Assembly: GCF_000971235.1 (NCBI RefSeq)
Contig: NZ_BBMB01000002.1
Coordinates: forward strand, 186,001 to 250,000
Direction of reading: 5' to 3'
Origin: Demequina subtropica
GTDB lineage: Bacteria > Actinomycetota > Actinomycetes > Actinomycetales > Demequinaceae
Length of the DNA stretch: 64,000 nt
The notes below the pieces were generated by a model. It made no database searches, was not told the DNA's origin, and was given only the letters and a program-made list of their open reading frames with translations. A program made the translations under genes and the position numbers. This document shows, in pieces, positions 44,869 through 53,054 of the stretch. Each line of letters starts with the position of its first letter. Position 1 is the first letter of the stretch.

Positions 44869-45285
44869 ATGAACAAGAAGGTTCAGGCCACCGGCCTCGC
44901 GATCCTCCTCGCCGCCACCGGAGCCTTCGGGCTCGCCGGGTGCTCGAGCGACTCGGGTGACGCCGCCGCGTCCGGCGATGCCGCCGTGGAGGAGACCACC
45001 ACCGTGGACGTCGCCGAGGACCTCCAGACCGCGCGTCAGGCCGTGCTCGACGCGCTCGAGGACGACGCCTGGGCGCAGGTCATGCTCGCCAGCGACGTCG
45101 ACGCGCCGACCGTGAAGTACGGCCTCATGGTCATGCCCTTCGTGGCGACCGACGCGGCCGACCGCGTCACCGGCACCGTCACCATCAACGACGGCGACAA
45201 GTTCGTGATCGAGGCCGACTCGGCCGCGACCGGCCAGACCTGGCAGATCGACCAGGACGGCAACATCACCGAGGTGACCGAGTAG
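44869..45285 (+). CDS. Small lipoprotein of unknown function
   Basis: A 138-residue lipoprotein: signal peptide ending FGLAGCSSDSGD, an acidic Ala/Thr linker, then a small domain ending GQTWQIDQDGNITEV. Asp/Ala-rich and lacking recognisable motifs. ATG 44869 follows AAGGAG. It sits between two GH3 genes, isolated from both by hairpins (44732 and 45312), so it has its own transcript. The C-terminal beta-strand-like pattern with tandem aspartates could suit carbohydrate or metal binding, but nothing is specific. I do not recognise the family. Confidence 0.6.
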   Translation: MNKKVQATGLAILLAATGAFGLAGCSSDSGDAAASGDAAVEETTTVDVAEDLQTARQAVLDALEDDAWAQVMLASDVDAPTVKYGLMVMPFVATDAADRVTGTVTINDGDKFVIEADSAATGQTWQIDQDGNITEVTE

Positions 45286-45311
45286 GCGCACGCCTGCTCC
45301 ACGCACCGGGA

Positions 45312-45351
45312 GCGACGGGGGGACGATGCGCACGCGTCGTCCCCCCGTCGC
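45312..45351 (+). terminator. Perfect 15-bp stem terminator after the small lipoprotein
   Basis: GCGACGGGGGGACGA (45312-45326) and its exact inverse (45337-45351) enclose a 10-nt loop. One exact GGGACGATGCG motif (45320-45330) is built into the left arm and loop. Confidence 0.7.
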
Positions 45352-45418
45352 CGCCGCGGCAGGCCGCTCGCACCACCAGCGCCGCCGCACCCCATGAAGC
45401 TGTGAAGGAGACCCTGTA

Positions 45419-48400
45419 GTGAACGCACGCCCGAGGAAGGACGCCGCACCCAAGAAGCGGATGTCCAACAAGGCATACCTGTCGATCTGGATCCCTGTCC
45501 TGTCATTCGTGGTCGCGCTGACCATCGTGGCGAACATGGGCCTGATCATCGCGGGCGGCTGGGTCGCCTCGCAGTTCGGCAACGGCACCTACGAGTTCAC
45601 CAACTCGGAGGAGTCCGCGAGCTGGGACACCTCGTACTACGAGTCCGACTACGCGGACATCGACGAGGTCGACGCTGCGGCCAAGGACCTGGTCGAGGAG
45701 ATCGCCGCAGGCGGCATGGTCCTCGCGAAGAACCAGGACGACGCGCTGCCGCTCGACTCGGGCGCCGCCGTGACGATGCTGGGCCGCGCCGCCGCGGACC
45801 CGGTGTTCGGCGGCTCGGGCTCTGGCTCGGTCGACACCAACTCGGCCATCACGCCCCGCGTGGGCCTGGAGAACGCCGGCTTCTCGATCAACGACGCGAT
45901 GTACCAGGCGATCGACGCCTTCGCACAGGACGACGCGAACAAGCGCGGCCACGTCGAGATGGACCTTCCGCTCGACTCGACCTACGACATCGGCGAGATG
46001 CCGGTGGACCAGTACGAGTCGCAGGTCTCGACCTTCGCCGACTACGACGACGCCGCCGTGGTCTTCATCGCCCGTCCGGGCGGCGAGGGCGGTGACCTCG
46101 CCACCGACATGCTCGACATCGCGAACGACGACAACGTCGACCCGCGCGCCCAGGAGGGCGAGCACCAGCTCGAGCTCAACCAGGACGAGAAGGACCTCAT
46201 CGCGCTCGCGAAGGAGAACTTCGAGACCGTGGTCGTGGTGGTCAACGCCTCGACCACGATGGAGCTCGGCGCCCTCCAGAACGACGACGAGATCGACTCG
46301 ATCATCCTCGCCGGCTCGCCCGGTGCGACCGGCTTCAACGCGCTCGGCGGGATCCTCTCGGGCGACGTCAACCCGTCGGGTCGCACCGTCGACACCTGGG
46401 CCGCGGACTTCACCGCGGACCCGACCTTCCCGAACTTCGGCGACTTCGTCTACTCGAACATCGAGGCGCACTACCCGGTCTCCGTGACCGAGTCGGCGAC
46501 GTCGAACGCGACCGTCACCTCCGACGCGCCGTTCGTCAACTACGCCGAGGGCATCTACTTCGGCTACCGGTACTACGAGACCGCCGCCGTCGAGGGCTTC
46601 ATCGACTACGACGACGCCGTGGTGTACCCGTTCGGCTACGGACTGAGCTACACCGACTTCGCGTGGGAGATCACCGGCACCGAGGCGGGCGACGTCGACG
46701 GCACCATCGCGGTCACCGTCGAGGTCACCAACACCGGTGACGTCGCGGGCCGCGACGTGGTGGAGCTGTACTACTCCGCCCCCTACACGCCCGGCGGCAT
46801 CGAGAAGTCCTCCGTGGTGCTCGGCGACTTCGCCAAGACCGGTGAGATCGCCCCCGGCGCCTCCGAGTCCGTGACCCTCGAGCTCGCGGTCGAGGACATG
46901 GCGTCCTACGACTACCTCGAGAACGCCGCGTACGTCCTCGAGGCCGGCGACTACTCGCTCACCGTCCAGACCGACTCGCACCACGTGGCCGAGGGCACCG
47001 AGCCCTTCACCTACACGGTCGACTCGGACATCGTCTACTCCGGCGAGAACCACCGTGCCTCGGACCTCACCGAGGTCACGAACCAGTTCGACGACGTCTC
47101 CTCCGAGTTCACCACCATGGGCGGCGACATCCAGCTGATGTCCCGTGCGGACTTCGCGGGCACGTTCCCGACCGCCCCCGAGGGCGACGCGCTCATCGCC
47201 TCGGACACCATGGTCGAGGGCTTCGAGGCCTGGGACTACGACGCCGCCGCTGAGGCCTTCGAGGGCGAGAAGCCCACGACCGGTGCCAAGTCCGACCTCC
47301 AGCTGATCGACCTGCGCGGCCTCGCGAAGGACGACCCGAAGTGGGACGAGCTGCTCGACTCGCTCAAGGTCGACGAGATGACCGACATGCTGCTCAACGG
47401 CGCGTACCAGACTGCCGCGATCGGCTCGATCGCCAAGCCGACCACGCTCGAGCCCGACGGCCCCGCCGGCTTCTCGTCCTTCATCAACTCGTCGATCAAC
47501 GGCGTGGCCTACCCGTCCGAGGTCCTCATCGCTCAGACGTGGGATGTCGAGATGGGCGCGGCCATGGGGCGCATGCTCGGCGAGGAGGCGCTGCAGAAGG
47601 GAATCAACGGCTGGTACGCGCCCGCGATGAACATGCACCGTTCGCCGTTCGCCGGCCGCAACTTCGAGTACTACTCGGAGGACGCGCTCCTCTCGGGCGC
47701 CATGGGCACCGCCGTGGCGAACGGCGTGGCGGAGAAGGGCGTGTACGTCACCCTCAAGCACTTCGCGCTGAACGACCAGGAGGACAACCGCGTCAACAAC
47801 GGCATCGCCTCCGTGGCGGATGAGCAGACCATCCGCGAGGTCTACCTCAAGCCCTTCGAGATGGCCGTCAAGGACATCACGATGGACGTCCAGTACATCG
47901 CGGACGAGGACGGCACGGTCGCGGAGACGACCATCGGCGCCGGCGGCGTGATGAGCTCGTTCAACCGCATCGGCGGGACCTGGGCGGGCGGCAGCGAGGC
48001 GCTGCTGTCCGACGTCCTGCGCGACGAGTGGGGCTTCGAGGGCTTCGTGATCTCGGACTTCAACCTGTACCCGTACATGAACCCGAACCAGGGCATCTCG
48101 GCGGGCACGGACCTGACGCTGACGTTCCAGCCGTCGAAGTCCTTCGGCGACACCTCGTCGGCCAAGGCCGTGACGGACATCCGCAACGCGACCCACAACA
48201 TCCTGTTCACGGTCGCGAACTCGAACGCGATGGACGGGCTCGCCCCGGGCGCCGAGGTCGACTACACCCCGCCGACCTGGGTCGTGATCCAGATCGTGTC
48301 GACCGTGGTGGTGGGCCTGCTGGTCCTCGCCGGGATCTTCATGGTGGTGCGCCGCGTGCGCCGTCACCGTGCGGTCCCCGCAACCCCCACCGATGGCTGA
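45419..48400 (+). CDS. Circularly permuted, doubly membrane-anchored GH3 glycosidase (GH3-2)
   Basis: A 993-residue protein with GH3 modules in inverted order. Residues ~18-50 are a membrane helix (LSIWIPVLSFVVALTIVANM). The alpha/beta GH3-C domain comes first (GMVLAKNQDDALPLDSG to SGRTVDTWAADF), then PFGYGLSYTDFAWEITG with a FnIII-like domain, and last the catalytic barrel: AGRNFEYYSEDALLSG, the KH pair at 780-781 in VTLKHFALNDQEDN, and the nucleophile Asp880 in FVISDFNLYP. A second helix (VVIQIVSTVVVGLLVLAGIF) near 955-977 ends the protein with a basic tail. Both termini are thus cytosolic and the enzyme sits outside. Inverted GH3 architectures are known (Ruminococcus albus, Butyrivibrio). 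SDF replaces the usual SDW. Start: GTG 45419 after GAAGGAG. Confidence 0.88.
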   Translation: MNARPRKDAAPKKRMSNKAYLSIWIPVLSFVVALTIVANMGLIIAGGWVASQFGNGTYEFTNSEESASWDTSYYESDYADIDEVDAAAKDLVEEIAAGGMVLAKNQDDALPLDSGAAVTMLGRAAADPVFGGSGSGSVDTNSAITPRVGLENAGFSINDAMYQAIDAFAQDDANKRGHVEMDLPLDSTYDIGEMPVDQYESQVSTFADYDDAAVVFIARPGGEGGDLATDMLDIANDDNVDPRAQEGEHQLELNQDEKDLIALAKENFETVVVVVNASTTMELGALQNDDEIDSIILAGSPGATGFNALGGILSGDVNPSGRTVDTWAADFTADPTFPNFGDFVYSNIEAHYPVSVTESATSNATVTSDAPFVNYAEGIYFGYRYYETAAVEGFIDYDDAVVYPFGYGLSYTDFAWEITGTEAGDVDGTIAVTVEVTNTGDVAGRDVVELYYSAPYTPGGIEKSSVVLGDFAKTGEIAPGASESVTLELAVEDMASYDYLENAAYVLEAGDYSLTVQTDSHHVAEGTEPFTYTVDSDIVYSGENHRASDLTEVTNQFDDVSSEFTTMGGDIQLMSRADFAGTFPTAPEGDALIASDTMVEGFEAWDYDAAAEAFEGEKPTTGAKSDLQLIDLRGLAKDDPKWDELLDSLKVDEMTDMLLNGAYQTAAIGSIAKPTTLEPDGPAGFSSFINSSINGVAYPSEVLIAQTWDVEMGAAMGRMLGEEALQKGINGWYAPAMNMHRSPFAGRNFEYYSEDALLSGAMGTAVANGVAEKGVYVTLKHFALNDQEDNRVNNGIASVADEQTIREVYLKPFEMAVKDITMDVQYIADEDGTVAETTIGAGGVMSSFNRIGGTWAGGSEALLSDVLRDEWGFEGFVISDFNLYPYMNPNQGISAGTDLTLTFQPSKSFGDTSSAKAVTDIRNATHNILFTVANSNAMDGLAPGAEVDYTPPTWVVIQIVSTVVVGLLVLAGIFMVVRRVRRHRAVPATPTDG

Positions 48401-48419
48401 CATCGGCTGAGAACCCCCC

Positions 48420-48486
48420 GGTGCCGGGCCCCGCGATGGCGGGCCCGGCACCACCCCAGGCCCGAGGCGCATCAGCGCCTCGGGCC
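48420..48486 (+). terminator. Two consecutive terminator hairpins after GH3-2
   Basis: Hairpin 1 pairs GGTGCCGGGCCC (48420-48431) with its inverse at 48441-48452. Hairpin 2 pairs GGCCCGAGGCGC (48459-48470) with its inverse at 48475-48486, loop ATCA, followed by TTCTCTT, the best intrinsic terminator in the window. Confidence 0.85.
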
Positions 48487-48550
48487 TTCTCTTGTGCCCG
48501 CCGGCAGGGGTCGGGACCTGGGACGATGCGGCGCGCGCGGCATGTCCCCG

Positions 48551-48583
48551 ACAGAACGTGCGGCCCATCGGGCAGGTTGTGCA
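48551..48583 (+). promoter_or_regulatory. Paired direct repeats, candidate LytTR-regulator site (GH3-3)
   Basis: ACAGAACGTGCG (48551) and GCAGGTTGTGCA (48572) again start exactly 21 bp apart and share the ACAG/GTTGTGC pattern with the pair before GH3-1. A TTGACT hexamer follows 35 bases later (30 bases later at GH3-1). Confidence 0.55.
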
Positions 48584-48804
48584 GGACCGCCTGTGAACGC
48601 TCGCACGACACGGCTTAATTGACTGACGGCATCGACCCGCGGACCGCGCGGGTCGTCGACGAGAACAACGGAGTTGCGATGACCAGCCGAGAGAGCCACC
48701 GGGCCGAGGCCCGTACCGAGGCCGCGGCTGCATCGTCCGCTCGCACGCGAGGCGGTCTCGCCGCCCGTGCGGGCCACGCCGCCGTCAAGGAAGGAACCGC
48801 CACC

Positions 48805-51249
48805 ATGACCGACGAGCTCACCCTGCTCGAGAAGGCCGCGCTCCTGAGCGGCGAGAGCGTCTGGGAGACCCGCAGCGTGCCGCGCGTGGGCCTGCGCGCG
48901 CTCAACCTCTCGGACGGCCCTCACGGCATCCGCAAGCAGCTCGGCTCGGGCGACCACCTGGGCATCAACGGCTCCGCGCCGGCCACGTGCTTCCCGACCG
49001 CCGCGACCGTCGCGAACTCGTGGGACGTGTCGCTCGCCGAGCAGATCGGCGAGGCGCTCGGCGCTGAGGCCGCGGCGCTCGACGTCGACGTGGTGCTGGG
49101 CCCCGGCCTCAACATCAAGCGCTCGCCGCTGTGCGGCCGCAACTTCGAGTACTTCTCCGAGGACCCGTACCTGTCGGGCAAGCTCGCCGCCGGATACGTG
49201 CGCGGCATCCAGTCGCAGGGCGCCTCGGCCTGCCCCAAGCACTTCGCGGCCAACAGCCAGGAGCACCGCCGCATGGCGAGCGACTCGGTGGTCGACGAGC
49301 GCACGCTGCGCGAGATCTACCTCACCGCCTTCGAGATCGTGGTGCGGGAGGCGGCGCCCAAGGCGATCATGTCCTCCTACAACAAGGTCAACGGCGTCTA
49401 CGCGCACGAGAACCCGCACCTGCTGCAGGACGTGCTGCGCGACGAGTGGGGCTTCGACGGCGCCGTGGTCTCCGACTGGGGCGGCTCGAACGACGCCGAG
49501 GCGGCCGTCAAGGCCGGCGGCACGCTCGAGATGCCCTCGCCGGGTCTCGACTCGGCCCGTCAGCTGCTCGCGGCCGTCGAGGCCGGCACGCTCACCGAGG
49601 CGGAGCTCGACGTGCGAGTCGCGGAGATGCGCACGCTCGTGGACCGCATCGACCCCTCGCTCGCCCGCAAGGTGGACGCGCAGGCCGAGCACGAGCTCGC
49701 GCGCCGCGTCGCCGAGGCGAGCCAGGTCCTGCTCAAGAACGACGACGCGCTGCTGCCCCTCGCGGCCGGCACGCGCGTCGCGGTCATCGGCGACTTCGCC
49801 GAGACCCCCCGCTACCAGGGCGCCGGCTCCTCGCTGGTGAACCCGACACAGCTGTCGACGGCCCGTGAGGCGCTCGACGGCTCGCCGCTCGCCGTGGTGC
49901 GCTACGCGCAGGGCTTCCGCCGTACCGGCGGCGCGGACGAGGCGCTCGCCTCCGAGGCCGTCGACGCCGCGCGCGAGGCCGACGTGGTGCTGCTCTACCT
50001 GGGGCTCGACGAGACGAGCGAGTCCGAGGGCAACGACCGCACGCACATGGAGCTCCCGCTCAACCAGGTCGAGCTGCTCAACCGTCTGCGCCAGTCGACC
50101 GACCGGATCGTCGTGGTGCTGTCCGCGGGCTCCGCGGTCGAGATGCCCTGGATCGACGACGCCCGCGCGATCGTGCACGGCTACCTGGGCGGCCAGGCGG
50201 GCGCCGAGGCGACCGTCAACGTCCTCACCGGCGCCGTCAACCCGTCGGGACGCCTCGCGGAGACGTACCCGCTGCACCTCGAGGACAACCCCTCGCACCC
50301 GTACTACCCGGGCAAGGAGACGAGCGCCGAGTACCGCGAGGGCCTGTACGTGGGCTACCGCTACTACTCGACCGCCGAGGTCCCCGTCCTGTTCCCGTTC
50401 GGCTACGGCCTGAGCTACACGACCTTCGCGTACGGCGAGGTGACGGTGGATGCCGAGGGCGCGACGTTCACCGTGACCAACACGGGCGCGGTCGAGGGCG
50501 CCGAGGTCGCGCAGCTGTACGTGGGCCGCGTCTCCGCGGGCGTGCACCGCCCGGCACGCGAGCTCAAGGGCTTCCACAAGGCGCGCCTCGCGCCGGGGGA
50601 GAGCGCCACCATCACGATCCCGTTCGACGAGTACACGTTCCGCCACTTCTCCGTCGCGAACGACTCGTGGGCCGTCGAGGCCGGCGAGTACTGGATCGGC
50701 ATCGGCGCCTCGGTCGAGGACATCCGCGCCTTCGCCCACCTCGAGGTCGCCGGTCGCGCCGCCGATGCGGACGCCGACCCGGCGCCGGCCCCCTACGCCA
50801 CGGGCGCCGTCGGCGCGATCACGGACGCCGAGTTCGCGACCCTGCTGGGCCGCCGCCTGCCGGAGCTCGAGGGCGGCCGTCGCGTGCTCGAGGCCAACTC
50901 GCCGCTGCTCGCGATGCACGAGGCCCGCAGCCCGCTGGCCCGCCTCGCGGCCAAGGTGCTGCGCTCGCTCATCGCGCGCTCGGAGCGCAAGGGCAAGCCG
51001 GACCTCAACCTGTACTTCCTGTACAACATGCCGTTCCGCGCGATCGGCAAGATGACCAACGGCGCCGTGTCCATGGAGATGGTCGACTCGATCGTCACGA
51101 TGGTCAACGGCCGCCACCTCGCCGGCATCGGCGGGCTCATCGGCGGCTTCTTCCGCGGCGCCCGCACCGGCAAGCGCCTCGCCGCCGAGCTCGCGGAGTC
51201 CGCCGAGCGCCCCACCCCGTCCACCGACTCCGTGCGCACCGGCGCCTGA
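48805..51249 (+). CDS. Cytosolic GH3 beta-glycosidase with C-terminal extension (GH3-3)
   Basis: An 814-residue enzyme of canonical order. Catalytic barrel: SGESVWETRSVPRVGLRALN near the start, CGRNFEYFSEDPYLSG, the KH pair (145-146) in ACPKHFAANSQEHRR, and nucleophile Asp224 in AVVSDWGGSND. The GH3-C domain runs from VLLKNDDALLPLAAG to SGRLAETYPLH; then PFGYGLSYTTFAYG and a FnIII-like domain; then a ~130-residue tail with LYFLYNMPFRAIGKMTNG, also seen in Firmicute homologues. No signal peptide, so it acts on imported sugars or has another export route. ATG 48805 (AAGGAAGG upstream) is preferred over ATG 48679. GtrA-like and GT2 genes follow in the same operon. Confidence 0.9.
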   Translation: MTDELTLLEKAALLSGESVWETRSVPRVGLRALNLSDGPHGIRKQLGSGDHLGINGSAPATCFPTAATVANSWDVSLAEQIGEALGAEAAALDVDVVLGPGLNIKRSPLCGRNFEYFSEDPYLSGKLAAGYVRGIQSQGASACPKHFAANSQEHRRMASDSVVDERTLREIYLTAFEIVVREAAPKAIMSSYNKVNGVYAHENPHLLQDVLRDEWGFDGAVVSDWGGSNDAEAAVKAGGTLEMPSPGLDSARQLLAAVEAGTLTEAELDVRVAEMRTLVDRIDPSLARKVDAQAEHELARRVAEASQVLLKNDDALLPLAAGTRVAVIGDFAETPRYQGAGSSLVNPTQLSTAREALDGSPLAVVRYAQGFRRTGGADEALASEAVDAAREADVVLLYLGLDETSESEGNDRTHMELPLNQVELLNRLRQSTDRIVVVLSAGSAVEMPWIDDARAIVHGYLGGQAGAEATVNVLTGAVNPSGRLAETYPLHLEDNPSHPYYPGKETSAEYREGLYVGYRYYSTAEVPVLFPFGYGLSYTTFAYGEVTVDAEGATFTVTNTGAVEGAEVAQLYVGRVSAGVHRPARELKGFHKARLAPGESATITIPFDEYTFRHFSVANDSWAVEAGEYWIGIGASVEDIRAFAHLEVAGRAADADADPAPAPYATGAVGAITDAEFATLLGRRLPELEGGRRVLEANSPLLAMHEARSPLARLAAKVLRSLIARSERKGKPDLNLYFLYNMPFRAIGKMTNGAVSMEMVDSIVTMVNGRHLAGIGGLIGGFFRGARTGKRLAAELAESAERPTPSTDSVRTGA

Positions 51250-51272
51250 TCGACCTTCGAGAGAGAGCAACG

Positions 51273-52007
51273 ATGTTCCAGCCCCTGATCCGCATGTGGC
51301 GCCGCTTCGAGGAGCGCCGTCCCAACACGGCCCAGTTCCTCATGTTCTTCGTCTTCTCGAACGCCGTCACGGCGCTGCAGCTCGCGCTCATGCCGATCCT
51401 GCGCTCGTGGCTCGACAGCACCGAGCTCCTCAACACGACCTTCCAGGTGTTCCCGGTCGGCTCGAACGTCGACGGCTCGCAGTACTTCATGTTCGACTAC
51501 CCGGCCGGCGCGATCGGCGACGGCGGCGGCGGCGGTCTCGCCTACTTCCTGTCGGTGCAGATCACCCTCGCGATCGCGCAGATCATCAACTTCTTCCTGC
51601 AGCGCAACATCACGTTCAAGTCGAACACCTCGCCGTGGATCGCGGCCATGTGGTACTTCATCGCCTACGTCGCGATCACGTTCGTGGCGGCGGCCGCGCA
51701 GGGCTTCTACAAGGCGCCGCTGTACGACTTCTTCATCAACACCCTCGGATGGGGCACCACGGGCGAGACCGTGGCGGACGTCACCACCATGGTGATCAAC
51801 TCCGCGATCTCCTTCTGGGTCTTCTTCCCGATCTTCAAGCTCATCTTCCGTCAGGTGCCCGAGCAGGACCAGGACGGTCAGGGGTCCCAGCCCGAGGCGG
51901 CTATCGTTGCCACCGAAGTAGGCACGGCCGGCTCTGCGCCGGTCCCCGCCGCGGTCACCGAGCGCGAGAGCGCCGACGCGACGCGGGACGAGCACAAGGA
52001 CGCGTAG
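51273..52007 (+). CDS. GtrA-like membrane protein
   Basis: A 244-residue membrane protein with four main helices, starting with RPNTAQFLMFFVFSNAVTAL. The motif FFLQRNITFKSN resembles the conserved NF-x2-N/QR-x-TF of GtrA proteins, which help move polyprenol-linked sugars across the membrane for surface glycosylation. An extra ~25-residue loop with FDYPAGAIGDGGGGGLAYF and an acidic cytosolic tail set it apart from ordinary 130-residue GtrA proteins. ATG 51273 follows GAGAGAG. It lies between GH3-3 and a GT2 glycosyltransferase. Confidence 0.75.
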   Translation: MFQPLIRMWRRFEERRPNTAQFLMFFVFSNAVTALQLALMPILRSWLDSTELLNTTFQVFPVGSNVDGSQYFMFDYPAGAIGDGGGGGLAYFLSVQITLAIAQIINFFLQRNITFKSNTSPWIAAMWYFIAYVAITFVAAAAQGFYKAPLYDFFINTLGWGTTGETVADVTTMVINSAISFWVFFPIFKLIFRQVPEQDQDGQGSQPEAAIVATEVGTAGSAPVPAAVTERESADATRDEHKDA

Positions 52008-52018
52008 AGGACCCCACC

Positions 52019-53035
52019 ATGCACCCCACCCTGACGGTGGTCGTCCCCTCGTACAACGCTGAGGGATGGCTGGAGCGCTGCGTCGACTCGCTGCTGATCG
52101 GCGAGACCGACATCGAGATCCTCATCGTGAACGACGGCTCGACCGACGGCACGGGGGACATGGCGGACCGCTACGAGGCGGCCCACCCCGGCATCGTCCG
52201 GGCGGTCCACAAGCCCAACGGGGGCCACGGCTCGACCATCAACGTCGGCATCGACATCGCCCGCGGCCGCTACCTCAAGGTGGTCGACGCGGACGACTGG
52301 GTGGACGGTCAGGCGTTCGCGACGCTGCTCGACACGCTGCGAGGCTTCGCGGGCGAGGACGAGCTCGACCTGGTGCTGAGCAACTTCGTGTACGAGAAGG
52401 TGGGCCGGCGCCGCAAGCGTGCCGTGCGGTACCGCAACGTGCTCCCGCAGGGCAAGGTGTTCGGCTGGGACGAGGTGGGGCGCTTCCGCACCGGGCAGTT
52501 CCTGATGATGCACTCGCTCGTGTACCGCACGGGCCTGCTGCGCGAGTCGGGGCTGCGCCTGCCGGAGCACACGTTCTACGTGGACAACCTCTACGTCTAC
52601 CAGCCTCTGCTGCACGTCACGTCGATGTACTACCTCGACGTGGACCTCTACCGGTACTTCATCGGGCGGCCGGACCAGTCGGTCAACGAGGCCGTGATGA
52701 TCCGCCGGATCGACCAGCAGCTCAAGGTCAACCGCCTGCTCATGGACGTCGAGGTCAGCCCTTACGACGTCCCGCCGGCGCTGTACAAGTACCTGCTCCA
52801 CCACCTGCAGGTGGTGTGCGTGATCTCGTCGACGATGCTCCTGCGCTCGGGCCGCGACGAGGACTTCGCGCGCAAGGTGGCGCTGTGGCAGGACCTCCAC
52901 TTCGACGACCCGGAGGTCTACCGGCAGCTGCGGCGCGGCGCGCTCGGGCGCATCGTGCACCTGCCCGGCAAGCCCGGCCGCAAGGCGACCGTCGCGGCCT
53001 ACCGCGGCGCGTCGTGGGCGCTCCAGCTCAACTGA
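52019..53035 (+). CDS. Family 2 glycosyltransferase
   Basis: A 338-residue GT-A glycosyltransferase. The nucleotide-sugar site reads VVVPSYNAEGWLERCVDSLL with ILIVNDGSTDGTGDMADRY, the metal-binding DXD is VVDADDWVDG, and the acceptor-side region follows LRLPEHTFYVDNLYVYQPL. No membrane helices. It starts 11 bases after the GtrA-like gene, so the two may act together to decorate an envelope polymer or lipid carrier. Donor and acceptor are unknown. It converges on the esterase gene with 19 bases between stops. Confidence 0.9.
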   Translation: MHPTLTVVVPSYNAEGWLERCVDSLLIGETDIEILIVNDGSTDGTGDMADRYEAAHPGIVRAVHKPNGGHGSTINVGIDIARGRYLKVVDADDWVDGQAFATLLDTLRGFAGEDELDLVLSNFVYEKVGRRRKRAVRYRNVLPQGKVFGWDEVGRFRTGQFLMMHSLVYRTGLLRESGLRLPEHTFYVDNLYVYQPLLHVTSMYYLDVDLYRYFIGRPDQSVNEAVMIRRIDQQLKVNRLLMDVEVSPYDVPPALYKYLLHHLQVVCVISSTMLLRSGRDEDFARKVALWQDLHFDDPEVYRQLRRGALGRIVHLPGKPGRKATVAAYRGASWALQLN

Positions 53036-53054
53036 TCTCGCGAGGGACGATGCG

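Larger units (their letters stand above)
48401..48804. other. Intergenic region between GH3-2 and GH3-3
   Basis: This ~400-bp region holds two terminator hairpins (48420-48486), an exact GGGACGATGCG motif (48520-48530), a LytTR-like repeat pair (48551-48583) and TTGACT (48619-48624). An in-frame extension of GH3-3 from ATG 48679 is possible but its codons are atypical for this genome. Confidence 0.6.

Noticed and set aside
42213-44876. Very long antisense open frame across GH3-1
   Set aside because: It is an Arg/His/Val-rich shadow produced by high G+C third positions; the plus-strand frame carries the lipobox, catalytic motifs and ribosome binding site.
45503-48733. 1076-codon antisense open frame across GH3-2
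   Set aside because: Same reason: no domain motifs or start signal, and the sense frame encodes recognisable GH3 modules.
48619-48804. In-frame N-terminal extension of GH3-3 from TTG 48619 or ATG 48679
   Set aside because: TTG 48619 coincides with the promoter-like TTGACT shared with GH3-1; the extension has codons atypical for this genome, and ATG 48805 gives the family N-terminus with AAGGAAGG upstream. ATG 48679 remains possible.
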